DNA from: Methylobacterium sp.
GTDB taxonomy: Bacteria; Pseudomonadota; Alphaproteobacteria; Rhizobiales; Beijerinckiaceae
Assembly: GCF_019745455.1 (NCBI RefSeq)
Contig: NZ_JAIETD010000040.1
Coordinates: forward strand, 1-64,000
Length of the DNA: 64,000 bases
Reading direction: 5' to 3'
Below, piece after piece: positions 16,744 to 24,729 of the stretch (its first letter is position 1; each line of letters begins with the position of its first letter). The translations under genes were made by a program, and so were the position numbers. The notes beneath the pieces are model-generated. The model saw only the letters and a program-made list of their open reading frames with translations. It was not told the origin of the DNA and made no database searches.

Positions 16744-18348
16744 CTAGTACACGTCGGCCTGATAGCGCCCGGTCTTCTTGAGGTGGCCGAGATAGGCGAC
16801 CGCCTCGTCGGGGTTCTTGCCGCCATGGGCCGCGGCGACGTCGATGATCGCGCGCTCGACGTCCTTGGCCATGCGCTTGGCATCGCCGCAGACGTAGAAA
16901 TGCGCGCCCTCCTCGAGCCACTTCCACAGCTCGGCGCCGTTCTCGCGCATGCGGTCCTGGACGTAGGTCTTCTCGGTGCCGTCGCGGGACCAGGCCAGCG
17001 ACAGGCGGGTGAGCACCTTGTCGTCCTTCAGCTGGTTCAGCTCGTCCTTGTAGAAGAAGTCGCTGGCCTGCCGCTGGTGGCCGTAGAACAGCCAGTTGCG
17101 GCCGGGCGCCTTGGTGGCGGCGCGCTCGCGCAGGAAGGCCCGGAACGGCGCGATGCCGGTGCCGGGGCCGCACATGATCACGTCCTTCGACAGGTCCTCC
17201 GGCAACGCGAAGCCGTGGGCCTTCTGAAGGTAGACCTTGACCTTTGTCGTCTCGGAAATGCGCTCGCCCAGATGGGTCGATGCGACGCCGAGCCGTAGAC
17301 GCGAGCGGTGGGTGTAGCGGACCGCATCGACGGTGAGAGAGACCCGGCCAGGATCGGCCTTGGGGCTCGACGAGATCGAGTAGAGCCGCGGCTGCAACTC
17401 GTCGAGCGCTTCCAAGAAGACTTCGGCATCGGGCCGGGCGCCCGGGAACTTGTGGAGCGCACCGAGTACGTCGAGATAGGCGGCGTCGCCGTCCGGGTCC
17501 TCGCCGGCGGCGAGCGCCTGCGCCTTCTTGCGCGCCTCGCCCGAGGTGAGGAGCGAGAGGAGCTGATAGAGGCCGTCCGGCGCGCCGCCCAGGGCGTAAT
17601 CGGTGAGCAGGCGCTGGCGCAGGGTCTTGCCGCGGATCATCCTCTCGGGCCGGGTGCCGAGCTCGGCGATCACCGCGTCGACGAGGGCGGGAGCGTTCGA
17701 GGGAAACAGCCCGAGGGAATCGCCGACCACGTATTCGATCGGCGTATCTGTCAGGTCGATCTCGATATGCCAGGTTTCCTTCTCGCCGCCCGGCGCGTTG
17801 AGGCGGCGGCGGAACAGGAAGGTCGCCTCGACCGGATTCTCGCGGCAAAGCCCAAGCGGCCCAAGCTCGGGCTCCTTCTTCGGCGCTGCCTCGCCGGCAT
17901 CAGCTTTTTTCGTGGCGGCACCGCCACTTACGCCGAACTCCTCCTCCAGTTTCTTGAGCATCCGGAGCGTGTCCTTGCCGCCGGGCTGGCAGAGGTTCAG
18001 GCGCTCCTCGTTCTTGAGGAAGATCGCGTTGGCATAGTCCGCGCAATTGTAGCCGCACTGGCCGCAATCCTGCTGGGCCATGGCGGCCATCAGCTTCTGC
18101 GGCTCGGTCCGGTCCTTGGCCATCTCCATGCGGTCGGGCAGCGGCAGCGACGGGTCGTGCCAGGGCGCGTCGTCGTTGTCCGCGAGCTTCGGGCCGCCCG
18201 GCATCTCGCCCGGGGCGAGCGCCGTGGCGCCCTCGACGGCGGGGCCGAGGAGGGCGGCGAAGTAGCCCGACAGCCAGGAGCGCTGGTCGGCGGAGAACGG
18301 CGCGGTCTCGGGGATAAGGATGAGGGGGGGCGTGACGTGCTCGCTCAT
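16744..18348 (-). CDS. FeS-cluster/CysJ-like NADPH flavoprotein, probable electron donor for nitrate/nitrite reduction
   Basis: A 534-residue reductase of unusual make-up. A four-cysteine motif C95-G-Q-C98-G-Y-N-C102 ... C120-Q-P-G-G matches the PF04060-type [4Fe-4S] domain known from RnfB. A charged linker leads to a CysJ/cytochrome P450 reductase-type FAD and NADPH module with R-L-Y-S-I-S-S-S (321-328), C-G-P-G-T-G-I-A-P-F-R (393-403), Y-V-C-G-D-A-K-R-M (485-493) and the terminal D-V-Y. The usual flavodoxin/FMN domain of CysJ is absent. The start at 18348 overlaps the nirA stop as ATGA, so the two are translationally coupled. It lies between nirA and nasA and is the natural candidate to feed NADPH electrons to one or both. 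Calling it sulfite reductase alpha would be misleading. Confidence 0.85.
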   Translation of the reverse strand: MSEHVTPPLILIPETAPFSADQRSWLSGYFAALLGPAVEGATALAPGEMPGGPKLADNDDAPWHDPSLPLPDRMEMAKDRTEPQKLMAAMAQQDCGQCGYNCADYANAIFLKNEERLNLCQPGGKDTLRMLKKLEEEFGVSGGAATKKADAGEAAPKKEPELGPLGLCRENPVEATFLFRRRLNAPGGEKETWHIEIDLTDTPIEYVVGDSLGLFPSNAPALVDAVIAELGTRPERMIRGKTLRQRLLTDYALGGAPDGLYQLLSLLTSGEARKKAQALAAGEDPDGDAAYLDVLGALHKFPGARPDAEVFLEALDELQPRLYSISSSPKADPGRVSLTVDAVRYTHRSRLRLGVASTHLGERISETTKVKVYLQKAHGFALPEDLSKDVIMCGPGTGIAPFRAFLRERAATKAPGRNWLFYGHQRQASDFFYKDELNQLKDDKVLTRLSLAWSRDGTEKTYVQDRMRENGAELWKWLEEGAHFYVCGDAKRMAKDVERAIIDVAAAHGGKNPDEAVAYLGHLKKTGRYQADVY

Positions 18349-20129
18349 GCGGCAGCCTTCAGGACGGGTTGCTCTTCGGCAAGGTTGCGTAGGGATTCGG
18401 GGCCGGTGCGGGCGGTAAAGGCCTGGAAGCTCTCGGTCATGCCCTGGCGGCTGGCGAGATAGGCGCGGAGCAGCGCCTCGATCCGGCCGGGACAATCCTC
18501 GGCCTTGACCGCCTTCCAGATCTCGGTGCCGATCTTCGGATTGTCGCCGAATCCGCCGCCGACGACGATGTCGTAGCCCTCGACGGTATCGCCCTCCTCC
18601 GAGACGACGACCTTGGCGCCGATGAGCCCGATATCGCCGATGTAATGCTGGGCGCAGCTATGGTGGCAGCCGGTGAGGTGGACGTTCACCGGCACGTCGA
18701 GCTCCTTCAGGTTCGCCTCGATGTAGTCGGCGATCTGGAGCGCATGGCCCTTCGTGTCTGAGGCGGCGAACTTGCAGCCGCGGCTGCCCGTGCAGGCGAC
18801 CAGGCCGGCGCGGATGCTCGAAGCCTGCGTGGTCAGCCCCAGCGCCTCGACGCGGGCCTCGACCTCCGACACCTTCGCGTCGGGCACCCCGGAGAACAGG
18901 AAGTTCTGCCAGACGGTGAGGCGGATGGCGCCGTCGCCGCACTCGGACGCAATCCTGGCGAGCCCCCGCATCTGGTCGCTGGTCATCTTGCCGACGGGCA
19001 GGATCACGCCGACCCAGTTGTGACCGGGCTGGACCTGGGCATGCACGCCGACATGGGCGAAGCGTTCCATGGGCTTGCGCGGGGCGACATGGGCCGGATC
19101 GACCCGGTCCAGCTTGTAGCCGAGCTCGTCCTCGACGGCGGCGAGGTACTTGTCGAAGCCCCAGGCGTCGAGGACGTACTTCATCCGGCTCTTATTGCGG
19201 TTGGTGCGGTCGCCGTTCTTGATGAAGACGCGCAGGATCGCATCGGCGACCTTGTTGCAATCCTCGGGCTTGAGTACGACGCCGGTGTCGCGGGCGAGAT
19301 CGCGGTGGCCCGAGATGCCGCCCAGAACGAGGCGCATCCAGACGCCCGGCGCCACGGCCGCGCCTTCGAGAACCTCGACCGCCTGGAAGCCGATATCGTT
19401 GGTCTCCTCCAGCACCGGCATGACGCCGCCGCCGTCGAAGGCGACGTTGAACTTGCGCGGCAGGCCGTAGAGCGAGCGGTCGTTGAGGATCCAGCTGTGC
19501 CAGGATCTGGCGAGCGGGCGCGTGTCGAGGAGTTCCTGCGCGTCGATGCCGGCCACCGGCGAGCCGGTGACGTTGCGGATGTTGTCGGCGCCCGAGCCGC
19601 GGGCGGTCAGCCCGAGATCGATCAAGCCGTCGAGGAAGGGCTGGCCGTGCTCGACCCTGATCTCGCGGACCTGGAGGTTGGCGCGGGTGGTGACGTGGGA
19701 GTAGCCGCCGCCATGGGCATCGGCGAGATCGGCGATGCCGGCGAACTGCCAATGCTGGAGGATGCCGTTGGGAATGCGCAGGCGGCACATGAAGTCGCTG
19801 CTCGCCGGCGAGAGCCAGAACAGGCCGTGATAGCGCCAGCGGAAATTGTCCTCGGGCTTGGGCTGCCTGCCCTCCGCCGCCTCCTTGATCAGGCGGTTAT
19901 GGCCGTCGAACGGGTTCTCGGCGCGCTTCCACTTTTCCTGCTCGGCGAGCTTGCCGCCGGCCTTCACGGCGGCCTCCTGCGCCTTGATGTGGATCGCGTC
20001 CGGCCCCACCGGCTCGGCGGCCGGAGCGGATTGGCCGAGGGCGAGCCCGCCGGTGAGCCGGGCGGCGGCGATGCCCGAGGCGAAGCCTTCGAGGTAGCGC
20101 TTCTGCTCGGCGTTGAAGTCGTCAGCCAT
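18345..20129 (-). CDS. nirA: Ferredoxin-type siroheme nitrite reductase
   Basis: Reduces nitrite to ammonium by six electrons using siroheme and a [4Fe-4S] cluster. The 594-residue protein has the two-fold nitrite/sulfite reductase repeat. The cluster cysteines are present as C-T-G-S-R-G-C and T-G-C-H-H-S-C-A-Q-H. The segment after the first pair (K-F-A-A-S-D-T-K-G-H-A) is the nitrite-reductase rather than the sulfite-reductase version. The start at 20129 is 11 bp from the upstream gene's stop; the frame remains open further but without similarity. NirA proteins lack the NADH-binding and NirD-like parts of NirB. Here a separate NirB-like FAD protein and a NADPH flavoprotein flank it on either side. 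Confidence 0.93.
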   Translation of the reverse strand: MADDFNAEQKRYLEGFASGIAAARLTGGLALGQSAPAAEPVGPDAIHIKAQEAAVKAGGKLAEQEKWKRAENPFDGHNRLIKEAAEGRQPKPEDNFRWRYHGLFWLSPASSDFMCRLRIPNGILQHWQFAGIADLADAHGGGYSHVTTRANLQVREIRVEHGQPFLDGLIDLGLTARGSGADNIRNVTGSPVAGIDAQELLDTRPLARSWHSWILNDRSLYGLPRKFNVAFDGGGVMPVLEETNDIGFQAVEVLEGAAVAPGVWMRLVLGGISGHRDLARDTGVVLKPEDCNKVADAILRVFIKNGDRTNRNKSRMKYVLDAWGFDKYLAAVEDELGYKLDRVDPAHVAPRKPMERFAHVGVHAQVQPGHNWVGVILPVGKMTSDQMRGLARIASECGDGAIRLTVWQNFLFSGVPDAKVSEVEARVEALGLTTQASSIRAGLVACTGSRGCKFAASDTKGHALQIADYIEANLKELDVPVNVHLTGCHHSCAQHYIGDIGLIGAKVVVSEEGDTVEGYDIVVGGGFGDNPKIGTEIWKAVKAEDCPGRIEALLRAYLASRQGMTESFQAFTARTGPESLRNLAEEQPVLKAAA

Positions 20130-20140
20130 GGAAGCCTCCA

Positions 20141-21361
20141 TCATGCTGCCAGGGGTTGGGCCTGGGGCGCTGGGCGCCCGAACATCAGGTCGTCGCGGAA
20201 AGTCGCGATGGATTCGCCAGAGCGGATCAGGCTCTTGCACCAGCCCTGCTCGGCGATGTCGCCGACGAAGACCGCGCCGAGCAGCCTGTCCTCGGCGATG
20301 ACGAGCTTGCGGTAGAGGCCGAGGCCGGGGTCGGACATCACCACGGTCTCGGCTCCGTCCGGCGCCTCGATCTGGCCCGCGGAGAAGACCGGAAGCCCCG
20401 AGACCTTGAGGCTCGTCGAGAGCGCGGTACCGAGATAAGCCGCCTCCTCGCCGATGAGGTGGCGGCTCAAGGTCTCGGCCTGCTCGTAGGCCGGCTCGAC
20501 GAGGCCGTAGACCATGCCGCGGTGCTCGGCGCATTCGCCCAGCGCGAAGATGCGGTCGTCGGAACTCTGCATCCGGTCGTCGACCTTGATGCCGCGGCCG
20601 ACCTCGAGGCCCGCGTTCTGAGCCAGCGCCGCGTTCGGCCGGACACCGACCGACATCACGACGAGATCGGCGGGCAGGACGGTGCCGTCCGAGAGGACGA
20701 GACGCTCCACCTTGCCGTCGCCCTCGACGGTCGCGGTGTCGGCCTGGAGGAGGACGCGCACTCCGCGCGCCTCCATCGCTTGTCTCACGAGGTCGGCGGC
20801 CGCGTGGTCGAGCTGGCGCTCCATCAGGCGGTCCATGACGTGGAGGAGCGTGGTGTCGACCCCGAGCCGGGCAAGGCCGACGGCGGCCTCCAATCCGAGC
20901 AACCCGCCGCCGATCACGATGGCCTTGGCTCCGGTAATGGCCGCTCTGCGGATCGCGGCGACGTCGGCGAGATCGCGGAAAGTGAGAATTCCCGGCAGGT
21001 CCATCCCGGGCTTCGACAACCGGATCGGCAGCGAACCGGTGGCGAGGACGAGCTTGTCGAAGGGCAGCACATGGGTCTCGCCGACGACCACAAGGGAGTT
21101 CTCGCGATCGACCAGCGTCGCCGGGGCGCCGGTGATGAGCCGGATGCCGTGCTCTTCGTACCAGTCGAGGCCCTTGAAGGCGCAGCCGGCCTCGTCGACC
21201 TCGCCGCCGAGAAGCGACGAGAGCAGCACACGGTTGTAGGCGGCCACCGGCTCGGCGCCGACCACGGTGACGTCGTAGAGGCCTCGCGCCCTCTCGGTCA
21301 GCCGCTCCAGGAACCGCAGGGAGGCCATGCCGTTGCCGATGACGACGAGACGCTCACGCAT
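20141..21361 (-). CDS. NirB-N-terminal-like FAD/NAD(P)H oxidoreductase
   Basis: A 406-residue pyridine nucleotide-disulfide-type reductase. The FAD motif V-I-G-N-G-M-A is near the start, with Y-N-R-V-L-L-S-S-L-L-G-G shortly after. The NAD(P)H motif V-I-G-G-G-L-L-G-L-E-A-A is in the middle, and D-R-I-F-A-L-G-E-C-A-E-H-R-G closes the FAD fold. The sequence matches the N-terminal third of NADH nitrite reductase NirB/NasD, but the siroheme part is a separate gene (nirA) just downstream. From memory, a comparable stand-alone FAD protein (Flp) in the Bradyrhizobium nas system donates to both NasC and NirA, so it is a likely NADH-side donor here. The start at 21361 is set by the FAD motif. Confidence 0.88.
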   Translation of the reverse strand: MRERLVVIGNGMASLRFLERLTERARGLYDVTVVGAEPVAAYNRVLLSSLLGGEVDEAGCAFKGLDWYEEHGIRLITGAPATLVDRENSLVVVGETHVLPFDKLVLATGSLPIRLSKPGMDLPGILTFRDLADVAAIRRAAITGAKAIVIGGGLLGLEAAVGLARLGVDTTLLHVMDRLMERQLDHAAADLVRQAMEARGVRVLLQADTATVEGDGKVERLVLSDGTVLPADLVVMSVGVRPNAALAQNAGLEVGRGIKVDDRMQSSDDRIFALGECAEHRGMVYGLVEPAYEQAETLSRHLIGEEAAYLGTALSTSLKVSGLPVFSAGQIEAPDGAETVVMSDPGLGLYRKLVIAEDRLLGAVFVGDIAEQGWCKSLIRSGESIATFRDDLMFGRPAPQAQPLAA

Positions 21362-21383
21362 GACCCTCTCCCGGCTCTCAGGC

Positions 21384-22178
21384 TCAGGCCGCGATCGCGG
21401 GCTTGGCGTGGCGGGCGTAGAGGAACTCGAGCACCTCGGCGCGGGCATGGGTATAGGTCGGGTCCTCGACGAGTTCGAGGCGGCGACGCGGCCGCTCGAG
21501 ATCGACCTTGAGGATCTCGCCGACCGTGGCCGAGGGGCCGTTCGTCATCATCACGATGCGGTCGGAGAGCAGCACCGCCTCGTCGACGTCGTGGGTGATC
21601 ATGATGACGGCGTTGCCGAGCCGGCCATGGATCTCCATCAGCGAATCCTGGAGATGGGCGCGGGTGAGGGCGTCGAGGGCGCCGAAAGGTTCGTCGAGGA
21701 GCAGCACCTTCGGCTCCATGGCCAGCGCCCTGGCGATGCCGACGCGCTGCTTCATGCCGCCCGAGATCTCGCTGGGGCGCCGCTCGGCGGCATGGGTCAT
21801 GTTCACGAGGGCGAGGTTGTGGTCGATCCACTCGTTGCGCTCGGCCTTCGTCTTCTTGCCCTTCATCACCTTGTCGACGGCGAGGGAGACGTTCTCGCGC
21901 ACCGTGAGCCAGGGCAGGAGCGAATGGTTCTGGAACACCACGGCGCGGTCCGGGCCGGGGCTGTTCACTTCCTTGTTCTCGAGGAGCACCGCGCCGGTTG
22001 AGGCCTTGAGCAGGCCGGCGACGATATTCAGCACCGTCGACTTGCCGCAGCCGGAATGGCCGATCAGCGAGACGAACTCGCCCTTGGCGATCTTCACGCT
22101 GACGTCGCGCAAAACCTCGTTGGTGCGGCCGTTGCGGGTGAAGCTGATGCCGATATTCTCGATGCTGAGATAGGTCAT
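21384..22178 (-). CDS. nrtD: Nitrate ABC transporter ATP-binding protein
   Basis: The ATPase of the nitrate/nitrite importer, 264 residues. Walker A is G-H-S-G-C-G-K-S-T (40-48), the signature is I-S-G-G-M-K-Q-R, Walker B is V-L-L-L-D-E-P-F-G-A-L-D, and the switch histidine is in M-I-T-H-D-V-D-E-A. It is a single ATPase like NrtD; the fused ATPase-sensor NrtC of cyanobacteria is missing here, so a homodimer is expected. A hairpin lies in the 70-bp gap from nrtB. Confidence 0.94.
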   Translation of the reverse strand: MTYLSIENIGISFTRNGRTNEVLRDVSVKIAKGEFVSLIGHSGCGKSTVLNIVAGLLKASTGAVLLENKEVNSPGPDRAVVFQNHSLLPWLTVRENVSLAVDKVMKGKKTKAERNEWIDHNLALVNMTHAAERRPSEISGGMKQRVGIARALAMEPKVLLLDEPFGALDALTRAHLQDSLMEIHGRLGNAVIMITHDVDEAVLLSDRIVMMTNGPSATVGEILKVDLERPRRRLELVEDPTYTHARAEVLEFLYARHAKPAIAA

Positions 22179-22206
22179 CGTTGGCTCTCTCGAAGGACGG
22201 GGGTGT

Positions 22207-22234
22207 GGGACCGGCGACGGGGCGCCGCCGGCCC
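22207..22234 (-). other. Intra-operon hairpin between nrtB and nrtD
   Basis: An inverted repeat (GGG-A-CCGGCG ... CGCCGG-CCC, nine pairs with one bulged base) fills the middle of the 70-bp nrtB-nrtD spacer. No T-run follows. It may set segmental mRNA stability, with more transporter subunit than enzyme, but this is only inferred from position. Confidence 0.35.
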
Positions 22235-22248
22235 ACTTTCATGAGGGC

Positions 22249-23121
22249 TCAGGCTGCGGCGCCGCGGGTCACGAGATTGCCGATGAAGGCGACGAACCGG
22301 TCGAGGATGAAGCCGATGATGCCGACATAGACGAGGGCGACGATGATCTCGGAGATGTGCGAGGAGTTCCACGCATCCCAGATGAAGAACCCGATGCCGA
22401 CGCCCCCGATCAGCATCTCCGCCGCCACGATGGCGAGCCAGGACAGGCCGACGCCGATGCGGAGCCCCGTGAAGATGTAGGGGGCGGCCGAAGGCAGCAT
22501 GATCTTGGTGAAGAACTCGATCGGGTTGAGCTGCAGCACCGCCGAGACGTTGCGGTAATCCTGCGGGATGTTGCGGATGCCGACCGCCGTGTTGATGATG
22601 ATTGGCCAGATCGAGGTGATGAAGATCACGAAGATCGCGCTAGGCTGACCATCGCGGAAGGCGGCCAGGGAGAGTGGCAGCCAGGCGAGCGGCGGGATCG
22701 TGCGCAGCACCTGGAAGATCGGGTCGAGCCCGCGCATCGCCCAGTCCGACTGGCCGATCAGCGTCCCGACGAGGATGCCCACGACGGTGGCGAGGGCGAA
22801 GCCGAAGGCGACGCGCTGGATGCTCGCCGCGATGTGCCAGAACAGGCCCTTGTCGGTGCCGCCGTTGTCGTAGAACGGGTGGGCGATGATGTCCCAGGCC
22901 TCGGTGACAACGCGCGAGGGCGGCGGCAGGCCGGCGCCGGGACGCGAGCACAGCAGCTCCCAGATCACCAGGAAGGCGAGCATCACCACCACGGGCGGTA
23001 TCAGGTTCGCGGCGATCTGGCGGATCGTCGCCATGGTCACGAGGGGCGCGCGGTGCTTCGGCGCCGACGCGGCCTTTACGACCGCGGGGCCGGTGACGCC
23101 GAGGGAGGAGGTGTTGGCCAT
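22249..23121 (-). CDS. nrtB: Nitrate ABC transporter permease
   Basis: A 290-residue inner-membrane subunit with about six to seven spans. The binding-protein-dependent transport EAA-type loop (N-V-S-A-V-L-Q-L-N-P-I-E-F-F-T-K-I-M-L-P-S-A-A-P-Y-I-F-T-G-L-R) contacts NrtD. The segment L-R-T-I-P-P-L-A-W-L-P-L and the C-terminal I-G-F-F-I-W-D-A-W-N are typical of NrtB/CmpB/TauC permeases. The start ATG shares its A with the TAA stop of nrtA, so the two are coupled. Confidence 0.94.
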   Translation of the reverse strand: MANTSSLGVTGPAVVKAASAPKHRAPLVTMATIRQIAANLIPPVVVMLAFLVIWELLCSRPGAGLPPPSRVVTEAWDIIAHPFYDNGGTDKGLFWHIAASIQRVAFGFALATVVGILVGTLIGQSDWAMRGLDPIFQVLRTIPPLAWLPLSLAAFRDGQPSAIFVIFITSIWPIIINTAVGIRNIPQDYRNVSAVLQLNPIEFFTKIMLPSAAPYIFTGLRIGVGLSWLAIVAAEMLIGGVGIGFFIWDAWNSSHISEIIVALVYVGIIGFILDRFVAFIGNLVTRGAAA

Positions 23122-24410
23122 TAGGCGATCCTCTTGATGCCGAGGCTGGCGAGGTAGGCGGCGGGATCGGCGGGATCGAAGACCTTGCCGTCGAAGAACG
23201 TTTCCTTGCCGCGCGAGGTCGAGGCCGAGATCGCGGAGACGCCGAGCGCCTTGGCCGCCTCGCGCCAGAGGTCCTCGCGGTTGACCTTGGCGACGAGCGC
23301 CTTGGTGTCGGTCTGCGCGTCGAACTTGCCCCAGCGGATGTCCTCGGTGAGGAACCAGAGGTCGTGGGACTGATAGGGATAGGAGGCGTTGTCGGCGAAG
23401 AACTTCATCACGAACGGGCTGTTCTCGACGACGCGGCCATCGCCGTAATCGATCGTGCCCTTCATGCGTCCGGCGACATCGCCGACCGGAATGTTGATCC
23501 ACTGGCGCTTGGCGACGATGGCGGCGAACTCGTCCCGGTTCTCGGGCTTGTCGCACCACATCTGGGCCTCGATAACCGCCATGAGCAGCGCCTTGGTGGC
23601 ATTCGGGTACTTCTCGACCCAGCTCGCCCGCATCGCGAACGCCTTCTCGGGATGGTCCTTCCAGAGCTCGCCGGTGGTGAGGGCCGTGTAGCCGAGGCCC
23701 TGCTGCACGAGCTGCGCGTTCCACGGCTCGCCGACGCAGAAGCAATCCATCGTGCCGACCTTCATGTTCGCCACCATCTGGGGCGGGGGCACGACGATGG
23801 TCTCGATGTCTTTGTCGGGGTCGATGCCGCCGGCCGCCATCCAGTAGCGGATCCAGAGGTCGTGGGTGCCGCCCGGGAAGGTCATGGCGGCCTTCACCGA
23901 CTTGCCGGCGGCCTTCTTCTTCTCGACGGCGGCCTTGAAGACCTTGGCGTCCAGCGCGACCTTCTGGTCGAGGTACTCCTTGGCCACCGAGATGCACTGG
24001 CCGTTGGTGTTGAGCCGGGCCAGGATCTGCATCGGTACGGGCACGTTGTTCTGCGTCACGCGGCCGGCGGTGATGAGGTAGGGCATCGGCGTCAGGATGT
24101 GCGCGCCGTCGATGCCGTTGCCCTCCGAGCCCAGGACGAGGTTGTCGCGGGTGGTGCCCCAGGAGGCCTGCTTCAGCACCTCGACGTCGGGCATGCCGTG
24201 CTTGGCAAAGAAGCCTTTCTCCTTGGCAACGAAGAGCGGGCCGGCATCGGTCAGCGCGATGAAGCCGAGCTTGGCGCCCTTGACCTCGGGGCCGGCGCTC
24301 TGCGCGAAGGCTCCGCCGGGCAGCGCGACGCGGGCGGCGGCTGCGACCGAGAGCGCGGCGGCCGCACCCTTGAGAAGATCGCGCCGGCTATTGTGGAAAG
24401 CGTCACCCAT
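23121..24410 (-). CDS. nrtA: Nitrate-binding periplasmic protein
   Basis: The solute receptor of the nitrate importer, 429 residues. A twin-arginine signal (S-R-R-D-L-L-K-G-A-A-A-A-L, arginines at 9 and 10) ends in G-A-F-A-Q. The mature sequence follows the NrtA/CmpA pattern: K-L-G-F-I-A-L-T-D-A-G-P-L-F-V-A, G-T-T-R-D-N-L-V-L-G-S, F-P-G-G-T-H-D-L-W-I-R-Y-W and F-C-V-G-E-P-W-N. It is the first gene of the operon that runs to cysG. The ATG has GAGGAG about 11 bases upstream. Expression is probably controlled by the leader hairpin and the -24/-12 promoter described separately. Confidence 0.95.
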   Translation of the reverse strand: MGDAFHNSRRDLLKGAAAALSVAAAARVALPGGAFAQSAGPEVKGAKLGFIALTDAGPLFVAKEKGFFAKHGMPDVEVLKQASWGTTRDNLVLGSEGNGIDGAHILTPMPYLITAGRVTQNNVPVPMQILARLNTNGQCISVAKEYLDQKVALDAKVFKAAVEKKKAAGKSVKAAMTFPGGTHDLWIRYWMAAGGIDPDKDIETIVVPPPQMVANMKVGTMDCFCVGEPWNAQLVQQGLGYTALTTGELWKDHPEKAFAMRASWVEKYPNATKALLMAVIEAQMWCDKPENRDEFAAIVAKRQWINIPVGDVAGRMKGTIDYGDGRVVENSPFVMKFFADNASYPYQSHDLWFLTEDIRWGKFDAQTDTKALVAKVNREDLWREAAKALGVSAISASTSRGKETFFDGKVFDPADPAAYLASLGIKRIA

Positions 24411-24451
24411 CGAACCGCTGACTCCTCATCGTGAGACCGATCAAACAAAAA

Positions 24452-24484
24452 CCGCTGCCCAGCGCCGATCGTCGGCAGCTGCGG
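24452..24484 (-). promoter_or_regulatory. Candidate attenuator (terminator hairpin) in the nrtA leader
   Basis: Reading the minus strand, CCGC-AG-CTGCC is followed by an inner GCCGA/TCGGC hairpin and then GGCAGCGG, directly followed by TTTTTGTTT. This is a rho-independent terminator 42 bases before the nrtA ATG and inside the transcript made from the -24/-12 promoter. The 3' arm can instead pair with an upstream CCGCTG copy (complement of 24510-24515), giving a mutually exclusive antiterminator. NasT proteins are ANTAR antiterminators that act on such leaders, and nasT lies just upstream. The placement is seen; the mechanism is inferred from the family. Confidence 0.7.
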
Positions 24485-24521
24485 ATGCGCGCCAACGGAA
24501 GACTTGGGTCAGCGGCTCTGC

Positions 24522-24539
24522 CGACGGATTCGCCCGTCG
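24522..24539 (-). promoter_or_regulatory. Leader stem-loop upstream of the nrt attenuator
   Basis: A perfect 6-bp stem (CGACGG/CCGTCG) closes a six-base loop, GCGAAU in the RNA sense. It sits early in the predicted nrt leader, where ANTAR-binding hairpins are normally found. The loop does not show the A1/G4 pattern I recall for ANTAR targets, and a second such hairpin is not obvious, so NasT binding here is unproven. Confidence 0.4.
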
Positions 24540-24562
24540 CCTTTGACGAGCGGAAGGGGCGT

Positions 24563-24578
24563 TGCAGGTCGCGTGCCA
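24563..24578 (-). promoter_or_regulatory. Sigma-54 (-24/-12) promoter of the nrt-nir-nas operon
   Basis: The minus strand reads TGGCAC-gcgac-cTGCA, matching the RpoN consensus TGGCAC-N5-TTGC[A/T] at all but one position, with the required GG-N10-GC spacing. Transcription would start near 24551, giving a leader of about 140 nt before nrtA. An imperfect dyad TGCACGG...GGCA (24685-24701) upstream could be an activator (NtrC-type) site, but it is weak. Confidence 0.72.
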
Positions 24579-24729
24579 ACTCCATGTGGAGGTTTGCGGA
24601 CGCCCTACCCTCTCTCAAACCCGATGCCGGCAGGTAAGGCTGGGATCGGAGACTGCCGCTGCGCTGCACAAGAGTCGGGCAGTTTGCCGTTGTGCCGTGC
24701 AAAAAGGCATCGTCGGCGTCGGGAAGTGC

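Noticed and set aside
16744..18348. Sulfite reductase alpha subunit (CysJ) for assimilatory sulfate reduction
   Set aside because: Lacks the FMN domain, has an FeS domain, and lies inside the nitrate cluster; no sulfate genes nearby.
24411..24729. Additional small gene between nasS and nrtA
   Set aside because: Frames are short and overlap the promoter and attenuator; no coding motif.
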